Positions 49,323-58,080 of a stretch of DNA of 64,000 nucleotides are shown here, piece after piece (the stretch's first letter is position 1; each line of letters starts with the position of its first letter). The position numbers were made by a program, and so were the translations under genes. Where the stretch lies: contig DASUAO010000020.1 of the NCBI GenBank assembly GCA_035763745.1, forward strand, positions 1-64,000, read 5' to 3'. The DNA comes from DASUAO01 sp035763745 (lineage in GTDB: Bacteria; Actinomycetota; Acidimicrobiia; IMCC26256; PALSA-555). Below the pieces are notes generated by a model. It ran no database searches. It was not told the origin of the DNA and saw nothing but the letters and a program-made list of their open reading frames with translations.

Positions 49323-50780
49323 ATGCCGAGGCCCTTCACCGCGGCAGTGATGCTGGTCGCCGGCGCGATGACGCTCCTCGCGGCGGGGTCGGTCGCGGCG
49401 GTCCCCGACGGGTTCGTCACTGGCCGCGAGCACGAAGTGCGGCTGCGGCCGGTCCTCGCCGAGGTTCCCGCGCTCCGAGGACGGCTCGGGAAGGCGGCGC
49501 GCGCGGCCGCCCAGGAGACCGTTCGGGGGTGCGACCCCGCCGCCGTGCTGGCGCTCGCCGTGATTCCTACGACGCGGCGTGTCGACGACGACGCGTCCGT
49601 GTGTGTCGTGGTCGGACGCACCGATCAGGCGCGCCCACCTCGCCTGCTGCTCGGACCCGCGTACCTCTCGGGGAGCGACCTCGGTCGGGCGAACGCGTCG
49701 ACCGCAGCCTCGGGCGCCGATCGGATCCGAGTGGCGCTGGGTGAACGGGGTCGCTCGCGCTGGGCGTTCCTTGCCGAGCAAGTGGCGGGCGCGCCGCTTG
49801 CGTTCACCCTCGACGGCTTGGTCATCGGCGTCGCCCCGATCACGACGACCACCGCGGGCGACGCGTCGATGACGTTGACGCCGCGCCGGGGCTTCGATGA
49901 CGTGGACGAGGTCGTCGATCACATCGACCAGGCCCGGAGCGAGGAGGTGATCGAGCTGGCGCGGATGTCGGCGATGTCGGCCGACGGCCGCACTGTCTTC
50001 GCCGATGCCCGACCGCGCGTCGACGAACGCACTCGCTTCGCGCTCGATTGCCCGGTCGACGAGGCGGCGAGCTCGGTGGTGCTCGGCTGCTACAGCGGGG
50101 GCCGCATCTTCGTGCTCCGGGTCGATCGTGCCGACCTTGCCGGGGTCATGACCGTCACCTCGGCGCACGAGATGCTGCACGCCGCGTACGCCGGGCTCGA
50201 CGTCGCAGAGCGAAGGAGAGTCGACCGCCTCATCGACGACTACCTGATGGCTCCCGATCCGCGTGTCACCGAGGCGCTGGCAGAGTACGAAGCGATCCGC
50301 GGAGCCGACCTCGACGACGAGGCGCATTCCCTGGTGGGCACCCTCGTTCGCACACTCCCCCGACCCCTCGAACGCCACTACGCGCGCTACTTCGACCGTC
50401 GCGAGGCAGTCATCGACGCCTTCGATGCATACAGCCACGTCTTCGACGAGCTCCAAGCCACCTACGACCGCCTCGCGCTCGAGGTCGAGGCACTGTCGGC
50501 GCAGCTCGCGGGACTCGACGGGCAGGTTCGGGCGGCGAGCGCCGAGTCGGATCGGCTCTTCCGAGAGATCGAGTCCTTGCGATCGCAGGGCCGCATCGAC
50601 GAGTCGAACGCGCTCGTAGGGCCTCAGAACGCAGCGGCCGCCCGCGCCAACAGCCTGGCCGCTCGGTACAACGCGCTCGTGGTCACGCACAACGCCAAGG
50701 TCGACGAGCTCAACAACGCTGCGTTCGACGTCAATGCCGCGTACGAGGCGCTGACGCCCATCGAGACGTCGGACTCCTGA
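49323..50780 (+). CDS. Secreted protein with SecD-like segment, HExxH metalloprotease motif and coiled coil
   Basis: A 485-residue exported protein. A signal peptide covers about residues 1-26 (PRPFTAAVMLVAGAMTLL, AxA near 26). Around 159-175, LAFTLDGLVIGVAPI resembles the SecD/SecF P1 head subdomain. HEMLH at residues 282-286 is a canonical zinc-metalloprotease signature, with an acid-rich helix after it that could hold the third ligand. Residues about 375-470 form a long coiled coil rich in Ala, Glu and Leu. No single family covers all three parts. Nearby genes suggest an envelope role. Confidence 0.7.
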   Translation: MPRPFTAAVMLVAGAMTLLAAGSVAAVPDGFVTGREHEVRLRPVLAEVPALRGRLGKAARAAAQETVRGCDPAAVLALAVIPTTRRVDDDASVCVVVGRTDQARPPRLLLGPAYLSGSDLGRANASTAASGADRIRVALGERGRSRWAFLAEQVAGAPLAFTLDGLVIGVAPITTTTAGDASMTLTPRRGFDDVDEVVDHIDQARSEEVIELARMSAMSADGRTVFADARPRVDERTRFALDCPVDEAASSVVLGCYSGGRIFVLRVDRADLAGVMTVTSAHEMLHAAYAGLDVAERRRVDRLIDDYLMAPDPRVTEALAEYEAIRGADLDDEAHSLVGTLVRTLPRPLERHYARYFDRREAVIDAFDAYSHVFDELQATYDRLALEVEALSAQLAGLDGQVRAASAESDRLFREIESLRSQGRIDESNALVGPQNAAAARANSLAARYNALVVTHNAKVDELNNAAFDVNAAYEALTPIETSDS

Positions 50781-50799
50781 GCGCGAGCCGCTGAGGACC

Positions 50800-52155
50800 T
50801 CACGCGGAGGTGTCCTCGAGCTCGAGTCGTTCGGCGATCACCTCGACCGCGCGGAGGTCCGCGGCTCGTAGGCCGCCGCGCCGCAGTCCGTCCACCACCA
50901 GCTGCGCCTCGTCGCGGAGCAGGCGGGCGCGCTCGTTCAGGTCGCCGCCCTCGAGGTCGGTGACGAGGTCCTCGATCGACGCGAGGATCGCTGTTCCGAC
51001 GACGGGCTCCGACGTCGACGCACGCCGCACCTGGTCGAAGGCCAGGCCCACGTAGTCGGCGTGGTCGAAGTCGTGGGGGCGGAAGAGCCGTCGTCCCTCC
51101 TCACCGGCCACGATGCGCGGTGGGAGGTCGCGACCGAGCAACTCGCGCAGCAGCGAACCGATGTGTGACACGGACTCGACGGCGGTGGTGGGGTCGTGCA
51201 CCCCGGGCGACAGCGCCCGCAGGGCGATGTCGACCAGCTGGCGGAAGCCCAGGGCCATGTCCTGGGCCGGGGTGCGGGTCCGCCCGAGGTGCACCGCCCG
51301 ACGGACCTCGTCCGCCGAGTACGCGGTTCCGTCCTCCGGGCGCGGCCGGATCGTGCACACCCGTTGCCCTTTGGCGACGAACGTCCCGACCCCGGCATCG
51401 AGCATCACGACGCCATCCCGTGGCGCGATCGCGATCAGCCGATCGGCATCCACGTGCTGCACCCAGCCGTCGTCCTCGGCCACGACGTCGAGGGAGTCGC
51501 CGGCGGGGCGGGATCCCTCGACGGGGATCGGCGGTGCGGTGCCGGCGGCGTGCGGGCAGAGCCGCACGATCTGGGCCCGTGCCTCTTCGGTGATCCTTCG
51601 GATGACCTCTCCGGCCTCCATCGAGTGCGCGACGTGGTTGATGAAGGCCAGGATCATCAGGACCGACAGGATGCCGAGCGTCACCGCAACGAGCACCGAC
51701 ACCCTCGGGATCACTGCGGTGCCCCCGGAGTCGATCGGCTGACGGACGCTGCGCAACACCACGAGGCAGTAGGCGAAGGTCCCGGCCGCGGTCCCCATGA
51801 CGCGCTTCGTGAACGAGTCCCGGTAGAACCAGGCGAGCACCCGGCTCGAGAACTGGGTCGTGGTCTGCTGGAGCATGAGTAGCGAGACCGAGAACACGAT
51901 CGCGGCGAAGGTGATCGTCGCTCCCGCGATCGTGGCGAGGACGGCGCGGGCGCTGTCGACCGTCGACGTCAGCAGTAGCGGGAATCGCACGGACTGCTCG
52001 CCCAGCTCGATGTCGAGCCACACTGTGGCGAACCCGACTCCGACCGCCCCGATGACGAACAGCATGGGGACGAACGCGAGGTTGAGCCGGAAGGATTCGA
52101 GTCGTGCGCGCGGCGTGGCTGCGTGGGAGGCGATGCCGGGACCGTACCGCGGCAT
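50800..52155 (-). CDS. DUF2254 family membrane protein
   Basis: A 451-residue DUF2254 protein with four transmembrane segments in the N-terminal half (near residues 24-45, 64-88, 106-128 and 140-163), including the conserved FSVSLLMLQQTTTQFSSRVL near 92, and a cytosolic C-terminal part with LSPGVHDPTTAVESV near 300. Its function is not known. The start codon is only 12 nt from the start of the divergent phosphotransferase, so one or both have leaderless transcripts. Confidence 0.85.
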   Translation of the reverse strand: MPRYGPGIASHAATPRARLESFRLNLAFVPMLFVIGAVGVGFATVWLDIELGEQSVRFPLLLTSTVDSARAVLATIAGATITFAAIVFSVSLLMLQQTTTQFSSRVLAWFYRDSFTKRVMGTAAGTFAYCLVVLRSVRQPIDSGGTAVIPRVSVLVAVTLGILSVLMILAFINHVAHSMEAGEVIRRITEEARAQIVRLCPHAAGTAPPIPVEGSRPAGDSLDVVAEDDGWVQHVDADRLIAIAPRDGVVMLDAGVGTFVAKGQRVCTIRPRPEDGTAYSADEVRRAVHLGRTRTPAQDMALGFRQLVDIALRALSPGVHDPTTAVESVSHIGSLLRELLGRDLPPRIVAGEEGRRLFRPHDFDHADYVGLAFDQVRRASTSEPVVGTAILASIEDLVTDLEGGDLNERARLLRDEAQLVVDGLRRGGLRAADLRAVEVIAERLELEDTSA

Positions 52156-52160
52156 ACGAT
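52155..52160 (+). promoter_or_regulatory. -10 box for the phosphotransferase gene
   Basis: TACGAT ends 7 nt before the ATG at 52168 and includes the first base of the DUF2254 start codon on the other strand. Confidence 0.45.
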
Positions 52161-52167
52161 CCCCGAT

Positions 52168-53250
52168 ATGGCCGCGCCGACTCCGACCATCGTCACCGAT
52201 CCGGCCGAAGTCGGACCCGCGTGGCTCACCCAGGTGCTCCAGGGTGCGGGCCACGACGTCACCGTCGCGGCGGTCGATCGCGAGCCGGTTGGAACCGGGC
52301 AGATGGCCCACAACGAGCGGTTCCGGCTGACGTTCGCCGACGACGCCGACACCGACGTCGACGCACCGCGGTCGGTGGTCGGGAAGTTCCCGTCGCCGAG
52401 CGACATGAGCCGCGCGGCCGGGGCGGCCGGCGGGTATCGCAACGAGGTCCGCTTCTACACCGACCTCGCCGAGCGTCTCGCGGTGCGTACGCCGCGCTGC
52501 CTCTACGGCGCGGTCAACGACACGAGCACCGAGTTCACCTTGATCCTCGAGGACCTGGCCCCGGCTCGTCAGGGCGACCAGATCGAAGGGTGCACCCCCG
52601 AGCAGCTCGTCGACGCCGCAGTGAACCTGGCCGGGCTGCACGCGTCCATGTGGTGCGATCCCGGCCTCCGCGACATCGACTGGATCAACAGCGCGGTCGG
52701 CGACCAGACCGTGATGATCGTGCAGCTCTTCGTGCCGATGTTCCTCGAGCGCTACGACGATCGGCTGTCGCCCGACGCGAAGCACGTTCTGGAGCGTTTC
52801 GGTGCGGGGGTCGAGACCTGGCTCGCGAGCGAGTCCGAGCGCTTCACCGTGGTGCACGGCGACTACCGGCTCGACAACCTCATGTTCACGGAGTCCGGCG
52901 CCGAGCATCCCGTCGCGGCGGTCGACTGGCAGACCATCTCCATCGGCTGCGGCGGGCGCGACCTCGCCTACCTCCTCGGGACGAGCGTGGATCCCGCCGT
53001 CCGACGGGAGGTCGAGGACGACGCGCGCCGCGCCTACCTCGACCGCCTCTGCGATCTGGGCGTCGACGGCTACTCGGCGGACGATCTCGCGGTCGACGAG
53101 CGCCACGGGTCGTTCCAGGGTCCGTTCATCACGATGCTGGGTGCGATCGCGGTCGGTCAGACCGATCGTGGCGACGAGATGTTCATGGCGATGGCCGAGC
53201 GCAGCGTCGCCCAGGTCGTGGACCTCGGCGCGCTCGACCTCCTCGGCTGA
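52168..53250 (+). CDS. Aminoglycoside phosphotransferase-like kinase
   Basis: A 360-residue APH/choline kinase-fold protein of the ecdysteroid kinase-like branch. The ATP-binding lobe is followed by LILEDLAPARQGDQIEG near 126, the catalytic loop VVHGDYRLDNLMF near 230 (aspartate is the base) and VDWQTISIGCGGRDLAYLL near 251. Several members act in lipid or CoA-linked catabolism in actinobacteria, so antibiotic resistance should not be assumed. It is convergent with the LLM gene downstream. Confidence 0.85.
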   Translation: MAAPTPTIVTDPAEVGPAWLTQVLQGAGHDVTVAAVDREPVGTGQMAHNERFRLTFADDADTDVDAPRSVVGKFPSPSDMSRAAGAAGGYRNEVRFYTDLAERLAVRTPRCLYGAVNDTSTEFTLILEDLAPARQGDQIEGCTPEQLVDAAVNLAGLHASMWCDPGLRDIDWINSAVGDQTVMIVQLFVPMFLERYDDRLSPDAKHVLERFGAGVETWLASESERFTVVHGDYRLDNLMFTESGAEHPVAAVDWQTISIGCGGRDLAYLLGTSVDPAVRREVEDDARRAYLDRLCDLGVDGYSADDLAVDERHGSFQGPFITMLGAIAVGQTDRGDEMFMAMAERSVAQVVDLGALDLLG

Positions 53251-53280
53251 GCGTCGCGTCCCGGTTCCTGCGCCGGGTCG

Positions 53281-54327
53281 TCAGGACCGAGCGGCGCGGT
53301 ACGCGTCGACCACCGGCGCGAGCTCGCTCGGGGTGGCACCGTGGAGGATGACCGCGTCGCACCCCAGGTCGAGCTGACCGAGGGCCGCAGTGGCGCAGTG
53401 CTCGGCCGAGCCCACCGCAGCCGGTTCGAGCCACGCCGAAGGGATCAACGTGGCGATGTGCTCGAGCTCCTCGGTGGTCGCAGTCCCGTCGATGCCACCC
53501 TGGATGCCGGCGACCACGTCGTCGGCGCGGAAGCGTTCGAGCGGAGCCGGATCCCACCCGTTGGTCGCGACGAGCAGGTCGCCGTAGCCCTGGAGGTACG
53601 TCGCGAGGCGGCCGACCGTCTTGCGAAGCTGCGCGTCGGCCGCCAGATGGTCGCCGATCGTGGCGAAGCACGACCACACCCGAACCGACTCGGGGTCGCG
53701 CCCGGCTCGTTCCGCAGCCCTCTTGACCGTCGCGACTGCTCGTGTCGTGGTCTCGTCGGTGAAGTAGGTGTGCAGGACGACCTCGTCGAAGCAGCGACCG
53801 CCGAGGGCGAGCGAGTTCGGTCCGAACGCGACGAGCGCGAGGGGGATGTCGTCGTCGAACGTCGCGTCCAGGTGGAGTACCGGCCAGGAGCCGGCCGGGC
53901 CGTCGTGCCCGAGAATGGCTTCGCCGCGCCACAGCCTTCGCAGGAGGCCGACGAAGTCCTCGATCTGCGCGGTCGTGATGCGACCGAACCCGAAGGCGTC
54001 CTGCATCGGCGCGATCCCACGTCCGAGTCCGAGCATGAAGCGACCGCCGGTGAGCCGGTGCATCGTGGTGGCGTGCGAGGCGGTGACCATCGGGTGGCGA
54101 AGGTTGTGGTTGGTCGCGGCCGTCGCGATGCGGATCCGTTCCGTGACCGCGCCCGCCGCCCCCGACAGCGTCGCCGACTCCTTGATGTTGAACCGCTCCG
54201 AGATGAACGCCGTGCCGAGCCCCATGGCCTCGCCGTCGCGGGCCTCGGCGAGCAGCTCACGAGGGGACTCGGGCGCGCCGGCGAGGAGGTAGTAGCCGAG
54301 CTCGTCGCACACCGAGGGGTTCGCCAT
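53281..54327 (-). CDS. LLM-class F420-dependent oxidoreductase (TIGR03857-type)
   Basis: A 348-residue luciferase-like oxidoreductase. It opens with DELGYYLLAGAPESPRELLAEA, has AFISERFNIKESATLSGAAGA near 41, RFMLGLGRGIAPMQDAFG near 95 and a C-terminal FLxVxL-type end; these fit the TIGR03857 group of probable F420 enzymes. It is probably F420-dependent; the substrate is unknown. ATG 54327 follows a GAGG. Convergent with the phosphotransferase. Confidence 0.85.
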   Translation of the reverse strand: MANPSVCDELGYYLLAGAPESPRELLAEARDGEAMGLGTAFISERFNIKESATLSGAAGAVTERIRIATAATNHNLRHPMVTASHATTMHRLTGGRFMLGLGRGIAPMQDAFGFGRITTAQIEDFVGLLRRLWRGEAILGHDGPAGSWPVLHLDATFDDDIPLALVAFGPNSLALGGRCFDEVVLHTYFTDETTTRAVATVKRAAERAGRDPESVRVWSCFATIGDHLAADAQLRKTVGRLATYLQGYGDLLVATNGWDPAPLERFRADDVVAGIQGGIDGTATTEELEHIATLIPSAWLEPAAVGSAEHCATAALGQLDLGCDAVILHGATPSELAPVVDAYRAARS

Positions 54328-54512
54328 GTCATCGATCCTCGCACAGGGCCGGTCGCGATGAAGTCCTGCGGAATCGGGGCGAGAGAAGGCGATCACGGCC
54401 GGAACCGGGCCCCTCGCACCCGTCGCCGGTAGGGTGAAATCGAAGCGTGCCGCGACCGTTTCATGCCGAAACCCGTTTCCGTCGTTCTTTCGCGCCCATG
54501 AGGAGATCACGT

Positions 54513-55544
54513 ATGCGTCGCTCGGCGAAGCTCGCCGGACTCGTCCTGACCGCCACGATGCTGGTCGGCGTGCTCCCGGTGACCGCGGCCGTCGCCGCTC
54601 CGATCGACGATCTCCGGACCCAGGCGGCCGCGCTCGAGACGCAGATCGCCGAGACCGGCGCGCGCGTCGCGGCACTCGGGGAGCAGCTCAATGCGGCGCA
54701 GCTCGCGCTCGACGAGGCCCAGGGCAAGATCAACGAAGCTGAGGCTCGCATCGCCACTGCGAAGGCGGAGAGCGCGCGACTCGTCGGACTCGTGCGCGAC
54801 CGGATGGCATCGATCTACCGTCGGCACGGACTGGGCCCGACGGCGTCGCTCGACTTCTCGAGTGCGACCGACGCGAACATCCGCGCGCAGTACGCCGAGG
54901 TGACGACGCGCCGCGACAACCGACTCCTCGACCAGCTCGATGCCGCACGCGACGACCTCGCGGTCCAACGTGCCGACGCGAGTCGTGCTCGCGCCGATGC
55001 CCAGACGCAGCGCGACGCGCTGGCCGCAACGAAGACCGAGGCCGATGCCGTCGCAGCCGAGCAGCAGGGTCTGCTCGACCAGGTCCAGGGTGAGCTCGGG
55101 GCACTCGTCCGCGAGGAGCAGGCTCGCCGGGAGGCCGCTGCGGCGGCCGCCGTTCCGAAGGACAGCGGCAAGGGCTGGTCGGGTCCCGTCCCGAACCCGT
55201 CCGGTGGCGCCGGGGCGGCCGTGGCGTTCGCGCTCGCCCAGGTGGGGAAGCCGTACCAGTACGCGGCGTCCGGTCCCGACTCCTACGACTGCTCCGGCCT
55301 CACGATGCGGGCCTGGCAGGCCGGCGGGATCTCCATGCCGCACTACTCCGGGGCCCAGGCGAAGATGTTCCCGGAGGTGCCGCTGAGCCAGCTCCAGCCG
55401 GGTGACCTCATCACCACCAGCAGCTGGTCGGCCCACATCGGCATCTGGGTCGGCGGCGGGTACGTGCACGCGACCCACACCGGCGACGTGATCCGCCACG
55501 TCTCGGGCGCCGGATCGGTCAAGGCCGCCGTCCGGCCCGGCTGA
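54513..55544 (+). CDS. NlpC/P60 peptidoglycan endopeptidase (RipA-like)
   Basis: A 343-residue secreted cell-wall hydrolase. A signal peptide (MRRSAKLAGLVLTATML with AVAAP cleavage near 29) leads to a coiled-coil segment of about 30-210 rich in Ala, Glu, Arg and Asp, then a linker and the NlpC/P60 domain (about 230-343). The catalytic cysteine is residue 260 in YDCSGL, and histidines at 308 (SAHIGIW) and 319 (YVHATH) complete the site. It cleaves D-Glu to mDAP stem-peptide bonds during septation in relatives. GAGGAG 7 nt upstream fixes the start over ATG 54498. Confidence 0.9.
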   Translation: MRRSAKLAGLVLTATMLVGVLPVTAAVAAPIDDLRTQAAALETQIAETGARVAALGEQLNAAQLALDEAQGKINEAEARIATAKAESARLVGLVRDRMASIYRRHGLGPTASLDFSSATDANIRAQYAEVTTRRDNRLLDQLDAARDDLAVQRADASRARADAQTQRDALAATKTEADAVAAEQQGLLDQVQGELGALVREEQARREAAAAAAVPKDSGKGWSGPVPNPSGGAGAAVAFALAQVGKPYQYAASGPDSYDCSGLTMRAWQAGGISMPHYSGAQAKMFPEVPLSQLQPGDLITTSSWSAHIGIWVGGGYVHATHTGDVIRHVSGAGSVKAAVRPG

Positions 55545-55602
55545 TCGGCCCGGCTGCGCCCCGACCCGACTCGGTGAGGCCGGGATCGGCCATGATTGGG
55601 CC

Positions 55603-56826
55603 ATGCCTGACGTCACGCCCCCGGAAGCCGAGCTGCCGCTCATCATCTCGGTCGACGACCATGTCCTGGAGCCACGGGACCTCTGGCAGCAGCAGCTCCC
55701 GGCCGACGTCCGCGATCGCGGGCCCAAGGTCTCGCGCGAGCGGGTCCGGCTGGTGTTCGAGGGTGGGCATTACGGGTTCGAGCGCGACGACGAGCACGGC
55801 CAGTGGTGCGACGTCTGGACGTTCGAGGACCTGGTGATGCCGACCGGGCTGCTCCATGCCCCCGCGGGCATCCCGCGCAAGGAGCAGCGCAACGTCCCGG
55901 CCGTGTACGAGGACTTCCGCGCCGGCACCCACGACCAGGCCGCGCGCCTCGCCGACATGACCGAGAACCACGTCGAGGCCGCGATCAACTTCCCCAACAT
56001 CTTCCCGCGCTTCGCGGGCCAGGGCTTCGCCGAGCGGTCCGACAAGGAGCTCGCGCTGGCGTCGCTGCGCATCTACAACGACTGGATGATCGACGACTGG
56101 TGCGGTGGCGACGGCCGCGGCCGGCTCATCCCGCTGACCCTCGTCCCGCTCTGGGATCCCGAGCTCGCAGCCGAAGAGGTCCGTCGCTGCGCCGCGAAGG
56201 GGAGCTTCGCGATCGCGTTCAGCGAGAACCCGTCGGCGCTGGGCCTGGCGACGATGTACTCCGGGGACTGGGACGTGCTCTGGCAGGCGTGCGAGGAGAC
56301 CGAGACCACGGTCTCGATGCACATCGGGTCGTCGTCCAAGATGCCTTCGACCTCCCCCGACGCGCCGCTCGCGACGTCGATGTCGCTCTACGCACAGAAT
56401 GCGCAGGGGTCGCTCTGCGACTGGGTGTTCTCGGGGACGCTGGATCGCTTCCAGGATCTCAAGATCACCTATGCCGAGAGCCAGGTCGGCTGGATGCCGT
56501 TCCAGCTCGAGCGCATGGACAGCGTCTGGCGCGACGGCGTGGGTGGCGTGGACCTCAGGGTCGCTCCGAGCGAGCAGGTGCGGGGTCGCGTGTTCGGCTG
56601 CGTCTTCGACGACCTGCATGGCCTCAAGTGCCGTAACGAAGTCGGACTCGAGCAGATCCTGTTCGAGACGGACTACCCGCACTCCGACGGCACGTACCCG
56701 CATTCCCGGAAGATCGCGCGCGAGCTGTTCGCGGCGGCCGGCATGAACGCGGAAGAGTGCTACGCAGTGCTGCGGGGCAATGCGATCACCGCATACGGCC
56801 TCGGGCGCTTCGGCATCCGTTCCTAG
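55603..56826 (+). CDS. Amidohydrolase family protein (Amidohydro_2)
   Basis: A 407-residue metal hydrolase closely related in layout to the product at 650-1795: ISVDDHVLEPRDLW at residues 15-28, VSMHIGSSSK near 240, LFETDYPHSDGTYP near 355. Metal ligands are as in other amidohydrolase_2 proteins. CATGAT (55591-55596) ends 6 nt before the ATG, and no Shine-Dalgarno is seen. A luciferase-like monooxygenase follows 42 bp later and may be co-transcribed. Substrate not known. Confidence 0.86.
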   Translation: MPDVTPPEAELPLIISVDDHVLEPRDLWQQQLPADVRDRGPKVSRERVRLVFEGGHYGFERDDEHGQWCDVWTFEDLVMPTGLLHAPAGIPRKEQRNVPAVYEDFRAGTHDQAARLADMTENHVEAAINFPNIFPRFAGQGFAERSDKELALASLRIYNDWMIDDWCGGDGRGRLIPLTLVPLWDPELAAEEVRRCAAKGSFAIAFSENPSALGLATMYSGDWDVLWQACEETETTVSMHIGSSSKMPSTSPDAPLATSMSLYAQNAQGSLCDWVFSGTLDRFQDLKITYAESQVGWMPFQLERMDSVWRDGVGGVDLRVAPSEQVRGRVFGCVFDDLHGLKCRNEVGLEQILFETDYPHSDGTYPHSRKIARELFAAAGMNAEECYAVLRGNAITAYGLGRFGIRS

Positions 56827-56868
56827 CGTCCAACCCAACACTCGAGCGCGCAGCGCGGGAGGCAGCAC

Positions 56869-58080
56869 GTGGAATTCGGAATCTTCCTCAACGGGTACAC
56901 GCCCGGGCCGGCTGCCCATGACTCGCAGTCCGAGCACACCGAACTCATGCGCGAGCTCGAGTACGCCGTCGTCGCCGATCGCCACCACTGGAAGTACGCG
57001 TGGTTCGGTGAGCACCACGGTCTCACCGAGTACAGCCACATGTCGGCGAGCGACGTGCTCATCGGATACTCGGCCGCACGCACCGAGCGGATCCACCTCG
57101 GATCCGCGATCTGCTCCCTGTCACCTCGGAAGGAGCACCCGGTCCGACACGCGGAGCGGGCGGCGATGCTCGATCACATCACCGACCACCGGTACGAGTT
57201 CGGGACGGGGCGAGGCGCCGGGAGCCACGAGGTGGCGACGTTCAACATCCTCGATGTCAGCGAGACCAAGGCCGAGTGGAACGAGGTGATCCGCGAGATC
57301 CCGCGCATGTGGGAACAGCGCGACTACGACCACCAGGGTGAGCACTTCACGGTCCCGACCCCGCACAACATCCTTCCCAAGCCGTACGGGAAGGGTCACC
57401 CGCCGATCTGGGTCGCGTGCGGGAACCCGGGGACGTTCGCGACGGCGGGGCAGATGGGCATCGGTGCCATCGCGTTCAACTTCGAGCCCATCCACAACCT
57501 CAAGGGCCGGGTGGATGCCTACAAGGAGGCGATCCAGTCGCCGACCGAGCAGGTGGGTCAGTACAAGAACGACAACGTGATGATGACGAACGCCGTCATC
57601 TGCCTCGAGGACCGGGCGCGGGCAAGGGAGATCGCGATGAGCGCCGGCCGCGGCTACCTCGTGACGATGGTGAACATGTACCACGACACGATGCCGAAGT
57701 CGCCCGACGCGATCGTCTGGCCGAATGCCCCCGTCTCGCTCCCCTGGACCGAGGAGCTGCTCGACCAACTCATCGAGGGCGGATACATGCTCTGCGGCAC
57801 GCCGGACGAGGTGTGCGAGCAGGTGGTTCGCTACCAGGAGGTCGGGTGCGACCAGGTCGTGTTCGGGCTTCCGGCCGAGGGGCTCGAGCACGAAGAGGCG
57901 CTCGAGATGCTCGAGGTGTTCGGGAGCAAGGTGATCCCCGAGTTCGACAAGGATCCCGTGCACTCCACGACCCGGTACCGCGAGCAGGCACATCGCAACT
58001 TCCCCGAGTTCGCACACCCGGTGCCCGAGGTGAAGGTCGAGGTCATCCCGACCACGGCGATCCTGCCGCTCCCGAGCTAG
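56869..58080 (+). CDS. Luciferase-like (LLM) flavin monooxygenase
   Basis: A 403-residue bacterial luciferase-type enzyme. EFGIFLNGYTPG at residues 2-13, WFGEHHGLTEY near 46, TERIHLGSAICSLSPR near 72 and YEFGTGRGAGSHEV near 111 are characteristic. It is nearer to the alkanal-monooxygenase/FMNH2 branch than to the F420 branch. GGAGG 6 nt upstream supports GTG 56869. It probably works with the amidohydrolase just upstream. Its stop overlaps that of the convergent 2-hydroxyacid oxidase in CTAG. Confidence 0.88.
   Translation: MEFGIFLNGYTPGPAAHDSQSEHTELMRELEYAVVADRHHWKYAWFGEHHGLTEYSHMSASDVLIGYSAARTERIHLGSAICSLSPRKEHPVRHAERAAMLDHITDHRYEFGTGRGAGSHEVATFNILDVSETKAEWNEVIREIPRMWEQRDYDHQGEHFTVPTPHNILPKPYGKGHPPIWVACGNPGTFATAGQMGIGAIAFNFEPIHNLKGRVDAYKEAIQSPTEQVGQYKNDNVMMTNAVICLEDRARAREIAMSAGRGYLVTMVNMYHDTMPKSPDAIVWPNAPVSLPWTEELLDQLIEGGYMLCGTPDEVCEQVVRYQEVGCDQVVFGLPAEGLEHEEALEMLEVFGSKVIPEFDKDPVHSTTRYREQAHRNFPEFAHPVPEVKVEVIPTTAILPLPS

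Noticed and set aside
53260..53277. Hairpin CCCGG-N8-CCGGG between convergent genes
   Set aside because: The stem is only 5 bp and no U-run follows, so I did not list it as a terminator.
54360..54512. Possible c-di-AMP riboswitch before the NlpC/P60 gene
   Set aside because: Such riboswitches precede related genes in actinobacteria, but none of the conserved ydaO motifs is visible here.
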